The notes below the pieces were generated by a model that was not told the origin of the DNA, did not search any database, and saw nothing but the letters and a program-made list of their open reading frames with translations. A stretch of DNA of 64,000 nt. Origin: a virus. Within the stretch, counting starts at the first letter, position 1. The number at the start of each line of letters is the position of its first letter. Below, one piece after another: positions 42,592 through 50,281 of this stretch. Both the position numbers and the translations under genes were made by a program. The stretch spans positions 94,435 to 158,434 of the IMG/VR virus record IMGVR_UViG_3300035703_000016; one strand, given 5' to 3'.

Positions 42592-43296
42592 TTAAATAAA
42601 TTCTATATTATTAGTTTCATTGTCCCAAATTACAGAAACTGGTTTATTTCTATAAGTGTAATTTTCCCCCAAAACAGCCGCATTAATGAAATGAGTATTA
42701 TTGTGAAATCTATATCCGTATCCTGAATGAATATGACCAAAGACGTGAATTTTTGGTTTTAGATAATTTACTCGTTCCATTAACATTTCACAGCCCAATT
42801 TATCCCATCTACCATCAACTTGATCTAAAATACCTGAAGGAGGACCATGAGTAATTAGGATATCTGTATTTTCTGGAATTAATAACCATTTAGACCACAT
42901 TTCTGGAGAATTTCTAGGAAGGTTAAACGCCCAATTATAGAATTCAGGTTGCCAAGGAGATCCCCATATTTTTACTCTATCTTCGTAATTATCATCATCT
43001 TCTCCTAATAAATGTAAATCATCCTGGAGATATATTACGTTAGGGTATTCAGACAATATTTTCTTTACTTTTTCAACATTATCTTGGAATCCCCAATCAT
43101 GATTACCTGCTATAAATATTTTATTAGTGTAAGAAGACAATCTACTAAACCAAGATAAAAACTCTCTTATTTCATGTTCGTGTCCCATAGATGAAATATC
43201 TCCAGAACATATAATCACGTCTCCACCAGTAAGATCAGAAGTTATTTGCTTGTGTTTACCGTGAGTATCTGATATAAATGTGATATTATATTTCAT
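42592..43296 (-). CDS. Metallophosphoesterase
   Basis: A 234-aa calcineurin-like phosphoesterase: SDTHGKH (9-15), CSGDISSMGH (30-39), AGNHDWGF (62-69), THGPPSGILDQVD (146-158) and GHIHSGYGY (about 197-205). All metal-ligand positions are present. Likely a phosphodiesterase; substrate unknown. It lies 2 nt from the spanin-like gene. Confidence 0.9.
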   Translation of the reverse strand: MKYNITFISDTHGKHKQITSDLTGGDVIICSGDISSMGHEHEIREFLSWFSRLSSYTNKIFIAGNHDWGFQDNVEKVKKILSEYPNVIYLQDDLHLLGEDDDNYEDRVKIWGSPWQPEFYNWAFNLPRNSPEMWSKWLLIPENTDILITHGPPSGILDQVDGRWDKLGCEMLMERVNYLKPKIHVFGHIHSGYGYRFHNNTHFINAAVLGENYTYRNKPVSVIWDNETNNIEFI

Positions 43297-43298
43297 AA

Positions 43299-43703
43299 TT
43301 AAAGTGATTGAGAAATAATAGTTCCAACTGATATAGCTAATAAAACAAATCCAATTCTTGTTATAATTTTATGTTTTATTTTTTGTTTTTTTAAATCATT
43401 TTGTAAAGTAGTTACTGAAGACTTGTACTGAATTTCTTTTTCTTGAAAAATAGAAATTTGTTGTTTATATAATACAGTCTTACTTTCCATACTTTTTATT
43501 ATAGAGTCTTTACTATTACATTTATCTTGAGTTAATTCGAGTATTTTTGATTTAATATCAAAAGATTGTCGTAAACTATCACATGATATTAAATCTAGTG
43601 CAACTCTATTTGCTATTGGATATTGAAGAGTCACTGTACCTTGCTGAGAAAAAACTGTCGAGCTGAGAAGGAGTATAGTGAGAAACGCGAGTACGAATTT
43701 CAT
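43299..43703 (-). CDS. Exported coiled-coil protein, spanin-cluster candidate
   Basis: About 134 aa from the ATG at 43703. MKFVLAFLTILLLSSTVFSQ is a signal peptide. A long coiled coil follows (FDIKSKILELTQDK; YKQQISIFQEKEIQYKSSVTTLQNDLKKQK), then a C-terminal membrane segment (IGFVLLAISVGTIISQ). It overlaps the 43606..43965 gene by 98 nt in another frame, the nested layout typical of Rz/Rz1 pairs. Confidence 0.65.
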   Translation of the reverse strand: MKFVLAFLTILLLSSTVFSQQGTVTLQYPIANRVALDLISCDSLRQSFDIKSKILELTQDKCNSKDSIIKSMESKTVLYKQQISIFQEKEIQYKSSVTTLQNDLKKQKIKHKIITRIGFVLLAISVGTIISQSL

Positions 43704-43965
43704 CAAATTTTATTTTAAGAGTAACGTATTTTGTCTTTTCAACTTCAATTAATTTATCGACAATATCAACTTTATTTTTGTAGGATAAAATTAAACTATC
43801 TTGTTTAAAATGAAAAGAATCTAATTGGACAATTTTATTAGAAAGACTATCTATTTTATGTTGATTAGAAAGTAAATGGGCTTTATTAGAATTGAATAAA
43901 TAAAATCCAAAAAGTAATAAAGCCCATACAAACCAGATAATTATCCCAGTTTTCCAATTTGTCAT
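43606..43965 (-). CDS. Inner-membrane spanin candidate (Rz-like)
   Basis: A 119-aa protein from the ATG at 43965. One N-terminal membrane segment (TGIIIWFVWALLLFGFYLF) followed by a periplasmic coiled coil (IDSLSNKIVQLDSFHFKQDS; KVDIVDKLIEVEKTKYVTL) is the i-spanin layout. It lies 1 nt after a lipoprotein gene and overlaps the next gene by 98 nt. An inner/outer-membrane fusion role at lysis is inferred. Confidence 0.65.
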   Translation of the reverse strand: MTNWKTGIIIWFVWALLLFGFYLFNSNKAHLLSNQHKIDSLSNKIVQLDSFHFKQDSLILSYKNKVDIVDKLIEVEKTKYVTLKIKFDEIRTRVSHYTPSQLDSFFSARYSDSSISNSK

Positions 43966-43966
43966 A

Positions 43967-44134
43967 CTAGTGTTTTGAAGTATCAATCACGCAAGAATCA
44001 AATTTAATAAAATTAGAATCAACAATTGTTGTTGTAGAATCATTTGAAAAATCAGATGTAGTATCTACATTATTTTGACAAGAAGCAAATAGAGTAATTA
44101 CAAAAACAAGAGCAACCGCTTTTAAGTATTTCAT
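43967..44134 (-). CDS. Small lipoprotein, outer-membrane spanin candidate
   Basis: 55 aa from the ATG at 44134 (MKYLKAVALVFVITLFASCQ), a clear lipoprotein signal with lipobox FASC; a longer frame would begin inside tRNA-Glu and is rejected. The mature part is short and Ser/Thr/Asp-rich. Next to the Rz-like gene, so o-spanin is the natural guess. Confidence 0.65.
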   Translation of the reverse strand: MKYLKAVALVFVITLFASCQNNVDTTSDFSNDSTTTIVDSNFIKFDSCVIDTSKH

Positions 44135-44155
44135 TTTTATATTTTTTAATGTTAG

Positions 44156-44227
44156 TAATCCTATCGAGAATCGAACTCGAGACTTTTCATGGAAAGTGAA
44201 ACGTGATAACCTCTTCACCATAGGATC
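44156..44227 (-). tRNA. tRNA-Glu(UUC)
   Basis: Acceptor GATCCTA/TAGGATT, D arm GTGA..TCAC, anticodon stem TTTCA/TGAAA with loop CTTTCCA, T arm CTCGAGTTCGATTCTCG-like. Discriminator A, no encoded CCA. Decodes GAA/GAG. Confidence 0.93.
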
Positions 44228-44237
44228 AATTAAATTT

Positions 44238-44423
44238 CTATGCTAAATAGTAGCCAGAATTTCCAGGTTCTAGAGCAGACGCTAGTTTAACTGCTTCACC
44301 ATGAATTACAGTTCCATTTTTAGAAAATCCTACCCATTGTTCAGATGGAGCAATAGATCTTAGAGTATTGCGTTGCATTTTTCCGTTTACTTCTACATTT
44401 TTGTAGATTACAATTTTTTTCAT
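44238..44423 (-). CDS. Unknown small protein
   Basis: About 61 aa (MKKIVIYKNVEVNGKMQRNT), beta-rich, ending LEPGNSGYYLA. An ATG two codons upstream is also possible. It sits between tRNA-Glu and tRNA-fMet. No family recognised. Confidence 0.65.
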   Translation of the reverse strand: MKKIVIYKNVEVNGKMQRNTLRSIAPSEQWVGFSKNGTVIHGEAVKLASALEPGNSGYYLA

Positions 44424-44460
44424 AAACATATTGTTTTTAAAAGATAAAAAAATAATTTAG

Positions 44461-44533
44461 AGGCGAGTGCAGGATTCGAACCTGCGACCACTAGGGTTAT
44501 GAGCCCTGTAAGCTACCACTGCTCTAACTCGCT
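44461..44533 (-). tRNA. Initiator tRNA-fMet(CAU)
   Basis: Anticodon stem-loop GGGCTCATAACCC has the three G-C pairs unique to initiator tRNA, and the acceptor has an unpaired first position (A1 opposite C72), the other initiator mark, although bacteria usually have C1-A72. D arm GAGC..GCTT, T arm GCAGGTTCGAATCCTGC. Discriminator U, no CCA. Confidence 0.85.
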
Positions 44534-44643
44534 ATTTAATATTTTAAGCATCTCCGCCCATTTTTTAAAAATATTTGATTGCTATATTATAAAAGTAATA
44601 AAATTTTTCTAACTTTTACAATTTTTCTATTAAGTAATAAATT

Positions 44644-44682
44644 AGAAGATAAGAGTTACTCTCCATTGAGCTAAACACCCTG
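44644..44682 (-). pseudogene. tRNA remnant (5' half)
   Basis: On the minus strand a D-arm stretch TTTAGCTCAATGGAGAGT with an acceptor-like GGGTG before it, but no T arm or 3' acceptor follows. Reads as the front half of a decayed tRNA. Confidence 0.45.
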
Positions 44683-44773
44683 AAAAGATCGTATCTGAAT
44701 TTAACCAGTAACATTCTCTTACCTTCATTTAAAGTGATACTTTTTTTCTAATCTTGACATATTTATTTTTTAT

Positions 44774-44781
44774 TATAAATA
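44774..44781 (-). promoter_or_regulatory. TATTTATA box
   Basis: Minus-strand GTATATTTATAATA just past the tmRNA 3' end; could drive tRNA-fMet and the genes after it. Confidence 0.3.
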
Positions 44782-44803
44782 TACTCAAGGTACAAAAAAA
44801 TGT

Positions 44804-45280
44804 CCGAGGAGTCATAGGGAATCGAACCCTAATCCAAACAATAATAATCAATAGACTCATTCACAAGCTTAGTTAATTTTTCTAAACTAACAAAATAATC
44901 TTTTCCTATTTTAACATCGTTAAAGATAACTGTGTCGAATTCACTTTTAATATGGTAGAAATTCTGAACTAGACCATTATACAATTCAGTCTGTATATAA
45001 CTAGTGAGTTTCTGTTCCTAGGTACCTTACTCAACAACCCGATGAACTAAGCCGCTACAGCGTACTCTCCGTCTACAAATGCTAGAGCATCTTCAACAGT
45101 CCAAGTAGAAAGTTCTACTTTTGCATTTATTTGTGAATACATTTGTTAGGTAAGCTATCGGAATCTCTAACACAGTGTAGTGCCATATTTCCATGTCAAG
45201 TCTTACTTTAAGCACTATATCCTCGTGCTTGCTTGCATCATCTCAAAGAACTTTATCGCTGTCAAAACCTGTGTGACCCC
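44804..45280 (-). ncRNA. ssrA: tmRNA (transfer-messenger RNA)
   Basis: Two tRNA-like ends: 5' GGGGTCA (45280-45274) pairs with 3' TGACTCC (44814-44808), all 7 bp, with a G3-U70 wobble, the alanine identity mark. After the 5' acceptor comes CAGGTTTTGACAG, like the tmRNA GGATTCGAC element. The 3' part has T arm TAGGGTTCGATTCCCTA. TGCAAGC near the 5' end pairs with GCTTGTG before the T arm (helix 2). The internal reading frame ends GTAGAC-GGA-GAG-TAC-GCT-GTA-GCG-GCT-TAG (stop 45049-45047), giving a tag ending GEYAVAA, like Bacteroidota tags (GE..YA.AA) and E. coli TACGCTTTAGCAGCTTAA. No CCA is encoded; discriminator U is unusual. At 477 nt it is longer than most. Confidence 0.9.
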
Positions 45281-45297
45281 TTATTGTTTTTATATAC

Positions 45298-45305
45298 TAT
45301 AAATA
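45298..45305 (-). promoter_or_regulatory. TATTTATA box before tmRNA
   Basis: Minus-strand GTATATTTATAGTATA, 17 nt before the tmRNA 5' end, with TTGAC just upstream. Candidate promoter. Confidence 0.45.
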
Positions 45306-45355
45306 TACGTCAATTTATTTGATTTAAAAAGTAATTCTTTAGAGTAACTATTTAA

Positions 45356-45814
45356 TTAAGACTTTACTAAATGATCGGCACAATACGTCATCATTGGACT
45401 GTCACCCTTATGTCTTACAGAATATCCAAGACCTTCTGCCCAACCAACTGCTGCACGTAAAACTTCATTTGATTTAAATCTAGGATCGGGGTTTAGATCA
45501 ATATCTATGTATTTTGTCTTTGGTAGACCTGCGTCTTTTATTTCATTTGCTAAATTAATGGATTCCCAAACTTCATTCATAAGTCTTGAAGAAATATCTC
45601 TATCTCTAATAGTCTTAAATTTATGAAAAAGAACATGAGCCCCCTTTCCTGGAGTATATAAAGCTAAAACTAGAGCATATAGAGTTTCTCTTCCTTTTAC
45701 TTGAGAATCACATCCGATAAGAATATCTACATCTTTATGACTCTCTAAATAAGTTTTAATATAATCTATTAATTGTACTTCTTTTTTTCCTATAAGAGTC
45801 TTAAATGTTTTCAT
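45356..45814 (-). CDS. YkuK/DUF458-like RNase H-fold protein
   Basis: 152 aa from the ATG at 45814. IDILIGCDSQVKGRETLYALVLALYTPGKGAHVLFHK-like core (residues 30-66) with Asp in GCDSQ, and TKYIDIDLNPDPRFKSNEVLRAAVGWAEGLGY, match the DUF458/YkuK family, which has an RNase H-like fold. Activity unknown; RNA-related work is plausible given the setting. The start codon overlaps the cREC stop (TGATG). Confidence 0.82.
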   Translation of the reverse strand: MKTFKTLIGKKEVQLIDYIKTYLESHKDVDILIGCDSQVKGRETLYALVLALYTPGKGAHVLFHKFKTIRDRDISSRLMNEVWESINLANEIKDAGLPKTKYIDIDLNPDPRFKSNEVLRAAVGWAEGLGYSVRHKGDSPMMTYCADHLVKS

Positions 45815-46239
45815 CAAATAGTGTGTTTAATTTGAACTCGAATACAATCTTGAGGTAATTTATTTTTCATCAAGAAGTTATTAATATAACCCATTATGTT
45901 TGCACTTCCAATAGGATTTGCGCTGTGAGTATAAATTCTTGGAAGTTTTATTCCAGTTTCTATACTATGATTAACAATCCACTTTGCGCAATCCATTCCA
46001 GTTTTTTCAGTGATATTAGAATAGTCTAAATGATAATTTGGAGAAACATTCCTAAAAAATTCTGCCATCGCTGAATCTCCTAAATCATGATCTAGTGAAA
46101 TAAGTTCTATATTATCTAAACCAATTTCAGTTATTTTAGAAACAAATTCATCATAATTTCTAACAACTATCCAATTAATATCTAAAATATCCTGTATTGG
46201 AGTTCTTACATCATCTAAATAAATCCAAACTTTTTTCAT
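45814..46239 (-). CDS. cREC (cyclic-phosphate receiver-like) domain protein
   Basis: A 141-aa protein. IYLDDVRTPIQ (residues 6-16), WIVVRNYDEFV (23-33), ISLDHDLGDS (48-57) and PRIYTHSANPIGSANIMGYINNF (100-122) match the cREC family, a receiver-fold domain proposed in RNA-repair contexts to act on cyclic phosphates. Conserved Asp and His residues are all present. It overlaps the YkuK-like gene by 1 nt. Confidence 0.82.
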   Translation of the reverse strand: MKKVWIYLDDVRTPIQDILDINWIVVRNYDEFVSKITEIGLDNIELISLDHDLGDSAMAEFFRNVSPNYHLDYSNITEKTGMDCAKWIVNHSIETGIKLPRIYTHSANPIGSANIMGYINNFLMKNKLPQDCIRVQIKHTI

Positions 46240-46254
46240 ATTATTTTTTTTAAG

Positions 46255-46340
46255 TGCTCCCGATGGGAATCGAACCCATACGAACTTTACAGTTCATTGG
46301 TTTTTAAGACCAACCTGGTTACCAGTTACAGCACGAGAGC
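46255..46340 (-). tRNA. tRNA-Leu(UAA)
   Basis: Acceptor GCTCTCG/CGGGAGC, anticodon stem TTGGT/ACCAA with loop CTTAAAA, long variable arm GAACTGTAAAGTTC. Discriminator A. Decodes UUA, likely a heavily used codon here. Confidence 0.93.
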
Positions 46341-46355
46341 ATCATTATTTTCTAG

Positions 46356-46384
46356 ATTGTAAATATACAAAATCTTTTTGACAA
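46356..46384 (-). promoter_or_regulatory. 29-nt element
   Basis: TTGTCAA-N10-TATATTTACAAT on the minus strand, 15 nt before tRNA-Leu(UAA). Confidence 0.6.
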
Positions 46385-46420
46385 TTTAAAGACTTTTCTC
46401 GTATATTTGTTTTTATTATT

Positions 46421-48148
46421 TTAATCCTCTCTTAGAACTATTCTTTCTAAAAATTCATTAGGAAAATTATCTGAAGATCTTGTAATTAAATCCGATAAGC
46501 AGCCATCTAAAAAATAAGTTACGGCCCAGTCATCTTCTGATCTAACTGATCTACCTACTCCTTGAAGAATAGACGTACAAGTTTTCCAATTATACCAGCC
46601 TTTAGAATATTTCATTTTTTCAGAAACATATTTATCTCCTAAATTTGGATATGGCACTTTTAAAAAAATCTGAAGTCTGCTTTTATCATCCTTTAAATCA
46701 AGACCTTCTAATAAAGATGGACCTATTAAAATGTTTCCTGGAGTATCAATGAATTTTTTTAAACTATCCATTTTTTCTTCAGTTCCTTTATAAATATGGA
46801 TTCTTTTTTGTTTTTGTTTAGATAACTTATAAAGTAATTTATTTCCTAATTCATAAGAGCCAGAATGAATAACTCCAGATTCAGTTGGGTGAGCATCCAT
46901 AATATCAGACACAGTTTTAATTAACCAAGTCATATTTTTGTCAATATCCTTTTTACTCATTCTACGAGAAGGATAAAAATAAATAGGAGACTTTTTATAA
47001 TTAAAAGTTGATTCCATTTTTCTATAAAAAGATTTTTTAGCGCCAATACTAGATTCAAATTCAGACTTAGCGCCCATAGTAGCAGTCATAAGAAGCTTAA
47101 ATCCAAATCTATCTAAAAAATGTTTCTTCATTAGATATTTTTCATCAAGACAATTAAATGTTACTTCAGTATCATTAAGAGCTTTTATCATAAAATGAAG
47201 ACCTGATTTTTCAACTATTTCTATATAATCTTCAACTTTGCAAAGAACATCTTTTACATAGTCAAAGTTCTTAAATACCGATTTCCATTCTCCTGGAACA
47301 TTATCTCCTCCAAATTTGTCTTTTGCTGTTTTTTGAACTTCATCTCTATATGATTGAGCTCTACCTAAAATCATCATTGTGCGCTTTAGGTGCTTCAAGA
47401 GGACGCTCTTTTCTTCTTCACGAACAATATCATTAACTACGTCTCTTAACTGATCTACTGGTATTAGAGCGTTAGGAAATCCTATGTCTGCTAAGCCTAA
47501 AGAGAGTTTAAGAACATTATCCACAGTTTTAGGACTAATCTTTGGACTAAAATGACTTTGAACTATGTCTACTACTTTATGAGCTTCATCACAAATTACA
47601 AAATCTCTTTGTTCAAACGCAGATCCATTTTGGGACTTATCTTCTACATAATTTCTTTGAATAAGGGCATAAGAATAAGTTAATAATGCGACGTCTGAAT
47701 CTATAGCCCTTCTTCTAGACTGAAAATATCCACAGTTTCCATAGCAATTTAGTTTTTCAGACTCTTGATAATTAAGTCCTTTATTTTTACATTCTCCTAT
47801 TGAAAATTTTTCATTATTTAAAGAGCAAGTGTAGTTATCAACTCCTTTAATTTGACCCCAAGAAATAAGCCCGTGTTTAGAAAAATCTCTTGAGTATTGA
47901 TCATGAAGACTGATATCTGAAGTTAAAATGTATCCTTTTTTTCCACGACTTGCCATAAAAGCAGAAAATAGAATTGCAATTAGAGATTTACCTGTTCCAG
48001 TTGGAGCATCTAATAAGTACACTCCATTTTTATCTAAATTATAACTCTTTATAATGTCCTCTACTGTCTCTCTTTGTCCTTTTCTATATTTAAAATCCGG
48101 AAATCTTGATTTTACAAATCCGTCGAATTCTCTATATGATAATGTCAT
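46421..48148 (-). CDS. DinG/XPD-like helicase
   Basis: A 575-aa superfamily 2 helicase. Walker A DAPTGTGKS (45-53); CDEAHKV for the DEAH box (about 187-193); four cysteines in YTCSLNN...GECKNK...LNCYGNCGYF that can hold an Fe-S cluster, as in XPD/DinG; GVGRSVRSEDDW (about 532-543) is motif VI. It would unwind DNA or R-loops, 5' to 3' in this family. An in-phage role in repair or replication is likely. Confidence 0.9.
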   Translation of the reverse strand: MTLSYREFDGFVKSRFPDFKYRKGQRETVEDIIKSYNLDKNGVYLLDAPTGTGKSLIAILFSAFMASRGKKGYILTSDISLHDQYSRDFSKHGLISWGQIKGVDNYTCSLNNEKFSIGECKNKGLNYQESEKLNCYGNCGYFQSRRRAIDSDVALLTYSYALIQRNYVEDKSQNGSAFEQRDFVICDEAHKVVDIVQSHFSPKISPKTVDNVLKLSLGLADIGFPNALIPVDQLRDVVNDIVREEEKSVLLKHLKRTMMILGRAQSYRDEVQKTAKDKFGGDNVPGEWKSVFKNFDYVKDVLCKVEDYIEIVEKSGLHFMIKALNDTEVTFNCLDEKYLMKKHFLDRFGFKLLMTATMGAKSEFESSIGAKKSFYRKMESTFNYKKSPIYFYPSRRMSKKDIDKNMTWLIKTVSDIMDAHPTESGVIHSGSYELGNKLLYKLSKQKQKRIHIYKGTEEKMDSLKKFIDTPGNILIGPSLLEGLDLKDDKSRLQIFLKVPYPNLGDKYVSEKMKYSKGWYNWKTCTSILQGVGRSVRSEDDWAVTYFLDGCLSDLITRSSDNFPNEFLERIVLRED

Positions 48149-48150
48149 TT

Positions 48151-48270
48151 TTAATTTTTATGTCCGCATGATTCGCAATAATCACCTCTTCTAGCATCAT
48201 ACTCTAATCCGCAATTTTTACACCTCATCCAGATTTCGTGGTTAAATATTTTTATTAATCTCTTTATCAT
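48151..48270 (-). CDS. Small zinc-ribbon protein
   Basis: A 39-aa ORF: MIKRLIKIFNHEIW then RCKNCG...DYCESCGHK, a CxxC...CxxC ribbon. It overlaps the kinase gene by 4 nt (ATGA) and ends 2 nt before the helicase ATG. Short but consistent with a real gene. Confidence 0.65.
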   Translation of the reverse strand: MIKRLIKIFNHEIWMRCKNCGLEYDARRGDYCESCGHKN

Positions 48271-48662
48271 ATGAGTTTTATTTCAAATCGATCTTTCATT
48301 TTTTGGATTGTCTCATTTGGAACTCCATGTATACTTTCGTTGCCATGTCTATTTTCAACTATAAGAGAAACTACACGATATCCGAATTCTTCTGCCATTT
48401 GTAAATATGGTTGCATTTCTTTCTCAGTTGTAGAAGTGTTTGATATAACTACTTGAGGTTTTCCATTTCCTAATAAATGTCTTACTATTCTTTTACACCA
48501 ATCGTGTGCATCTTTTAATCTAGCAGGATTAAACCTATATTCATCATTAAGATAAAAAAATTGATCAGCTTCACATATAACAGCTTCAGGCCACATCAAA
48601 CTTGCAAATGTACTTTTACCTGAGCCAGGTAACCCTCTTAGTAAAATTAAAACTTTTTCCAT
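48267..48662 (-). CDS. Polynucleotide kinase-like P-loop protein
   Basis: A 131-aa AAA_33-type kinase. Walker A LLRGLPGSGKSTFA (residues 7-20), a substrate Asp in CEADQFFY, VISNTSTTEKEMQPYLQMAEEFGYRV, then HGVPNETIQKMKDRF, the lid pattern shared by PNK-like and NEDD4BP2L-like kinases. It is the natural 5'-end kinase for the RNA ligase. A 3'-phosphatase domain, present in T4 Pnk, is absent. Confidence 0.8.
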   Translation of the reverse strand: MEKVLILLRGLPGSGKSTFASLMWPEAVICEADQFFYLNDEYRFNPARLKDAHDWCKRIVRHLLGNGKPQVVISNTSTTEKEMQPYLQMAEEFGYRVVSLIVENRHGNESIHGVPNETIQKMKDRFEIKLI

Positions 48663-48698
48663 AACATAAATTTAAATAATATATTTCAAATATCAAAG

Positions 48699-49361
48699 CT
48701 AATCTGCGTGGTGATCATGCTCCATTAAAGATTTATTTGGTCTGTCTTTTAGTAGTGTTACTACCTCACTCAGAGAATATGGAATTAAGTTATTTCCATC
48801 CACACCCACATCAAGCATTTTACCTGGACCAAGTTTTCTCATTTTATCTAAATGAACATGTCCATGAAGATGCATCCACCCCTTTCTTATGTTGTTGTGA
48901 GACGCTATAGGAAAGTGACATAAAACAAAGTTATGCTTAGTTAATCCACCCAATATCTGATGAGTTGCGTTTTTTGTTATTTCTAACTCCAAGTAATGAT
49001 GTACAGACGAAAATAACGATTGATAGTTGTCTGTGTTCTTCTGGATATGCTCATCATGATTTCCATATACAAATATAATATTCTTGCAAACAATGCGATT
49101 GCGGAACTCTGGGATATGCTGATGACCTCCAAAAGAGAAGTCTCCAAGGTGAACTAAAATATCCTTTTGTCCAACTCTTCTGTTTATATTATTAATTAAT
49201 GCGGAATTCATTTCTTCGAGATTTTTAAAATCCCTAGTTCTTAAATGACCTTTTGAAGGATCGTCTAGCCATTCGCTAACACCTCTGCAGATGTTCTTGT
49301 GGTTTATGTGCGTATCTGAAGTAAAGAATATATCTTGACCTTGATTTAATGTAATCTTCAT
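48699..49361 (-). CDS. Metallophosphoesterase
   Basis: A 220-aa phosphoesterase: FTSDTHINHKNI (13-24), VHLGDFSFGG (70-79), FVYGNHDEHI (97-106), LCHFPIAS and LHGHVHLDK near residues 150-180. This is the HNICR/DTH type seen in many T4-like phages. Substrate unknown; a second such enzyme lies at 42592..43296. Confidence 0.9.
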   Translation of the reverse strand: MKITLNQGQDIFFTSDTHINHKNICRGVSEWLDDPSKGHLRTRDFKNLEEMNSALINNINRRVGQKDILVHLGDFSFGGHQHIPEFRNRIVCKNIIFVYGNHDEHIQKNTDNYQSLFSSVHHYLELEITKNATHQILGGLTKHNFVLCHFPIASHNNIRKGWMHLHGHVHLDKMRKLGPGKMLDVGVDGNNLIPYSLSEVVTLLKDRPNKSLMEHDHHAD

Positions 49362-49391
49362 TTTTTAAATTTAGTATTTTTTAAAAATCTT

Positions 49392-49622
49392 CTAATTAGT
49401 CCACTGAATTACTTCATAATCATATTTAGTCAATGCTATTAGAGGAGCACTAGTCAACCAAGGAGACTCACTTTTAGATCCTTTTTGGTATTTTGGATTA
49501 GTAATGTATACTACTTGAGTTTCTGGATCATAGTCTACATTGGATACTTCAATAGGAATATTTGGTAGATCAAATCCGCGTTTCTCATTTCCGTCTTTTA
49601 CGATTATCAATTTTGGCTTCAT
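49392..49622 (-). CDS. Unknown small protein
   Basis: A 76-aa strand-rich protein (PKLIIVKDGNEKRGFDLPN; then LTKYDYEVIQWTN). No family recognised. Between the phosphoesterase and tRNA-Arg(UCU). Confidence 0.65.
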   Translation of the reverse strand: MKPKLIIVKDGNEKRGFDLPNIPIEVSNVDYDPETQVVYITNPKYQKGSKSESPWLTSAPLIALTKYDYEVIQWTN

Positions 49623-49642
49623 AACTTTTATTTTTATAGATG

Positions 49643-49713
49643 TAGTCCCAAAGGGATTCGAACCCCTACGTTCTCCTTAGAAGAGAGACAGTCTTCCATT
49701 AACTTATAGGACT
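49643..49713 (-). tRNA. tRNA-Arg(UCU)
   Basis: Acceptor AGTCCTA/TGGGACT, anticodon stem TCTCT/GGAGA with loop CTTCTAA, T arm GTAGGGGTTCGAATCCCTT. Discriminator A. Reads AGA. Confidence 0.92.
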
Positions 49714-49790
49714 ATGGTCCGGGTCTATCCCCGACTGTCATATCAACTGTTCTATGCATATTTAGGTCGTTATATATCTACACCTTATCG
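49714..49790. other. Inter-tRNA spacer, unexplained hairpin
   Basis: 77 nt between two tRNAs with no tRNA I can fold. It has a CGGG-TCTATC-CCCG hairpin near 49720. No gene. Confidence 0.3.
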
Positions 49791-49862
49791 TGCACCTTAA
49801 GGGGATTGAACCCATGACCTCCACATTATGAGTGTGTTGCTCTACCGCTGAGCTAAAGGTGC
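49791..49862 (-). tRNA. tRNA-Met(CAU), elongator or Ile2
   Basis: Acceptor GCACCTT/AAGGTGC, D arm GCTC..GAGC, anticodon loop CTCATAA, T arm ATGGGTTCAATCCCCT. Discriminator A. CAU also serves AUA decoding if the C is modified; sequence alone cannot tell. Confidence 0.9.
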
Positions 49863-49871
49863 AAAAAAATA

Positions 49872-50165
49872 CTAATTATTAACTTTATTTTTATATGTAT
49901 ATGTTGCGTCAAATGTTAACCATGACATATCTTTAACAATAAATCTTCTAATATAATAAAAAGGATTAAACCATTTAGTTATGTTATTAAATTTGTTTAT
50001 TGTACTAACAATCTTAACGCATTTAATATAATCTTCAAGTGTCAATAAATTACTATTACATTTTGGGCATTTTGAATCTATATATTTTTCATAATCTTCC
50101 CAAGCAACTGAATCATCTCTGTATGAGCAATGATCACATTTTAATCCACTAAAATTAACTTCCAT
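49872..50165 (-). CDS. Zinc-finger protein
   Basis: 97 aa from the ATG at 50165; a longer GTG-started frame would begin inside tRNA-Asp and is rejected. It has CDHCSYRDD and CPKCNSN, a CxxC...CxxC finger. The end is basic and aromatic (KWFNPFYYIRRFIVKDMSW). Function unknown. Confidence 0.7.
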   Translation of the reverse strand: MEVNFSGLKCDHCSYRDDSVAWEDYEKYIDSKCPKCNSNLLTLEDYIKCVKIVSTINKFNNITKWFNPFYYIRRFIVKDMSWLTFDATYTYKNKVNN

Positions 50166-50187
50166 AACTTTTTTATTTTTTAAAAAG

Positions 50188-50262
50188 CGGTCTATCACGG
50201 ATTCGAACCGAGGATCTCCTCATAGACAGTGAGGAGGGACGTCCAGACTCCCCTAATAGACC
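50188..50262 (-). tRNA. tRNA-Asp(GUC)
   Basis: Acceptor GGTCTAT/ATAGACC, anticodon stem CCTCA/TGAGG with loop CTGTCTA, T arm CTCGGTTCGAATCCGTG. Discriminator G, as expected for Asp. Confidence 0.92.
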
Positions 50263-50281
50263 AATTATATTTTTTTTAAAG

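Noticed and set aside
43967-44221. 84-aa start for the lipoprotein
   Set aside because: The first 29 codons run through tRNA-Glu; the lipoprotein signal begins at 44134.
45047-45139. 31-aa ATG-started protein (MYSQIN...)
   Set aside because: It ends in the tmRNA tag and lies wholly within the tmRNA structure.
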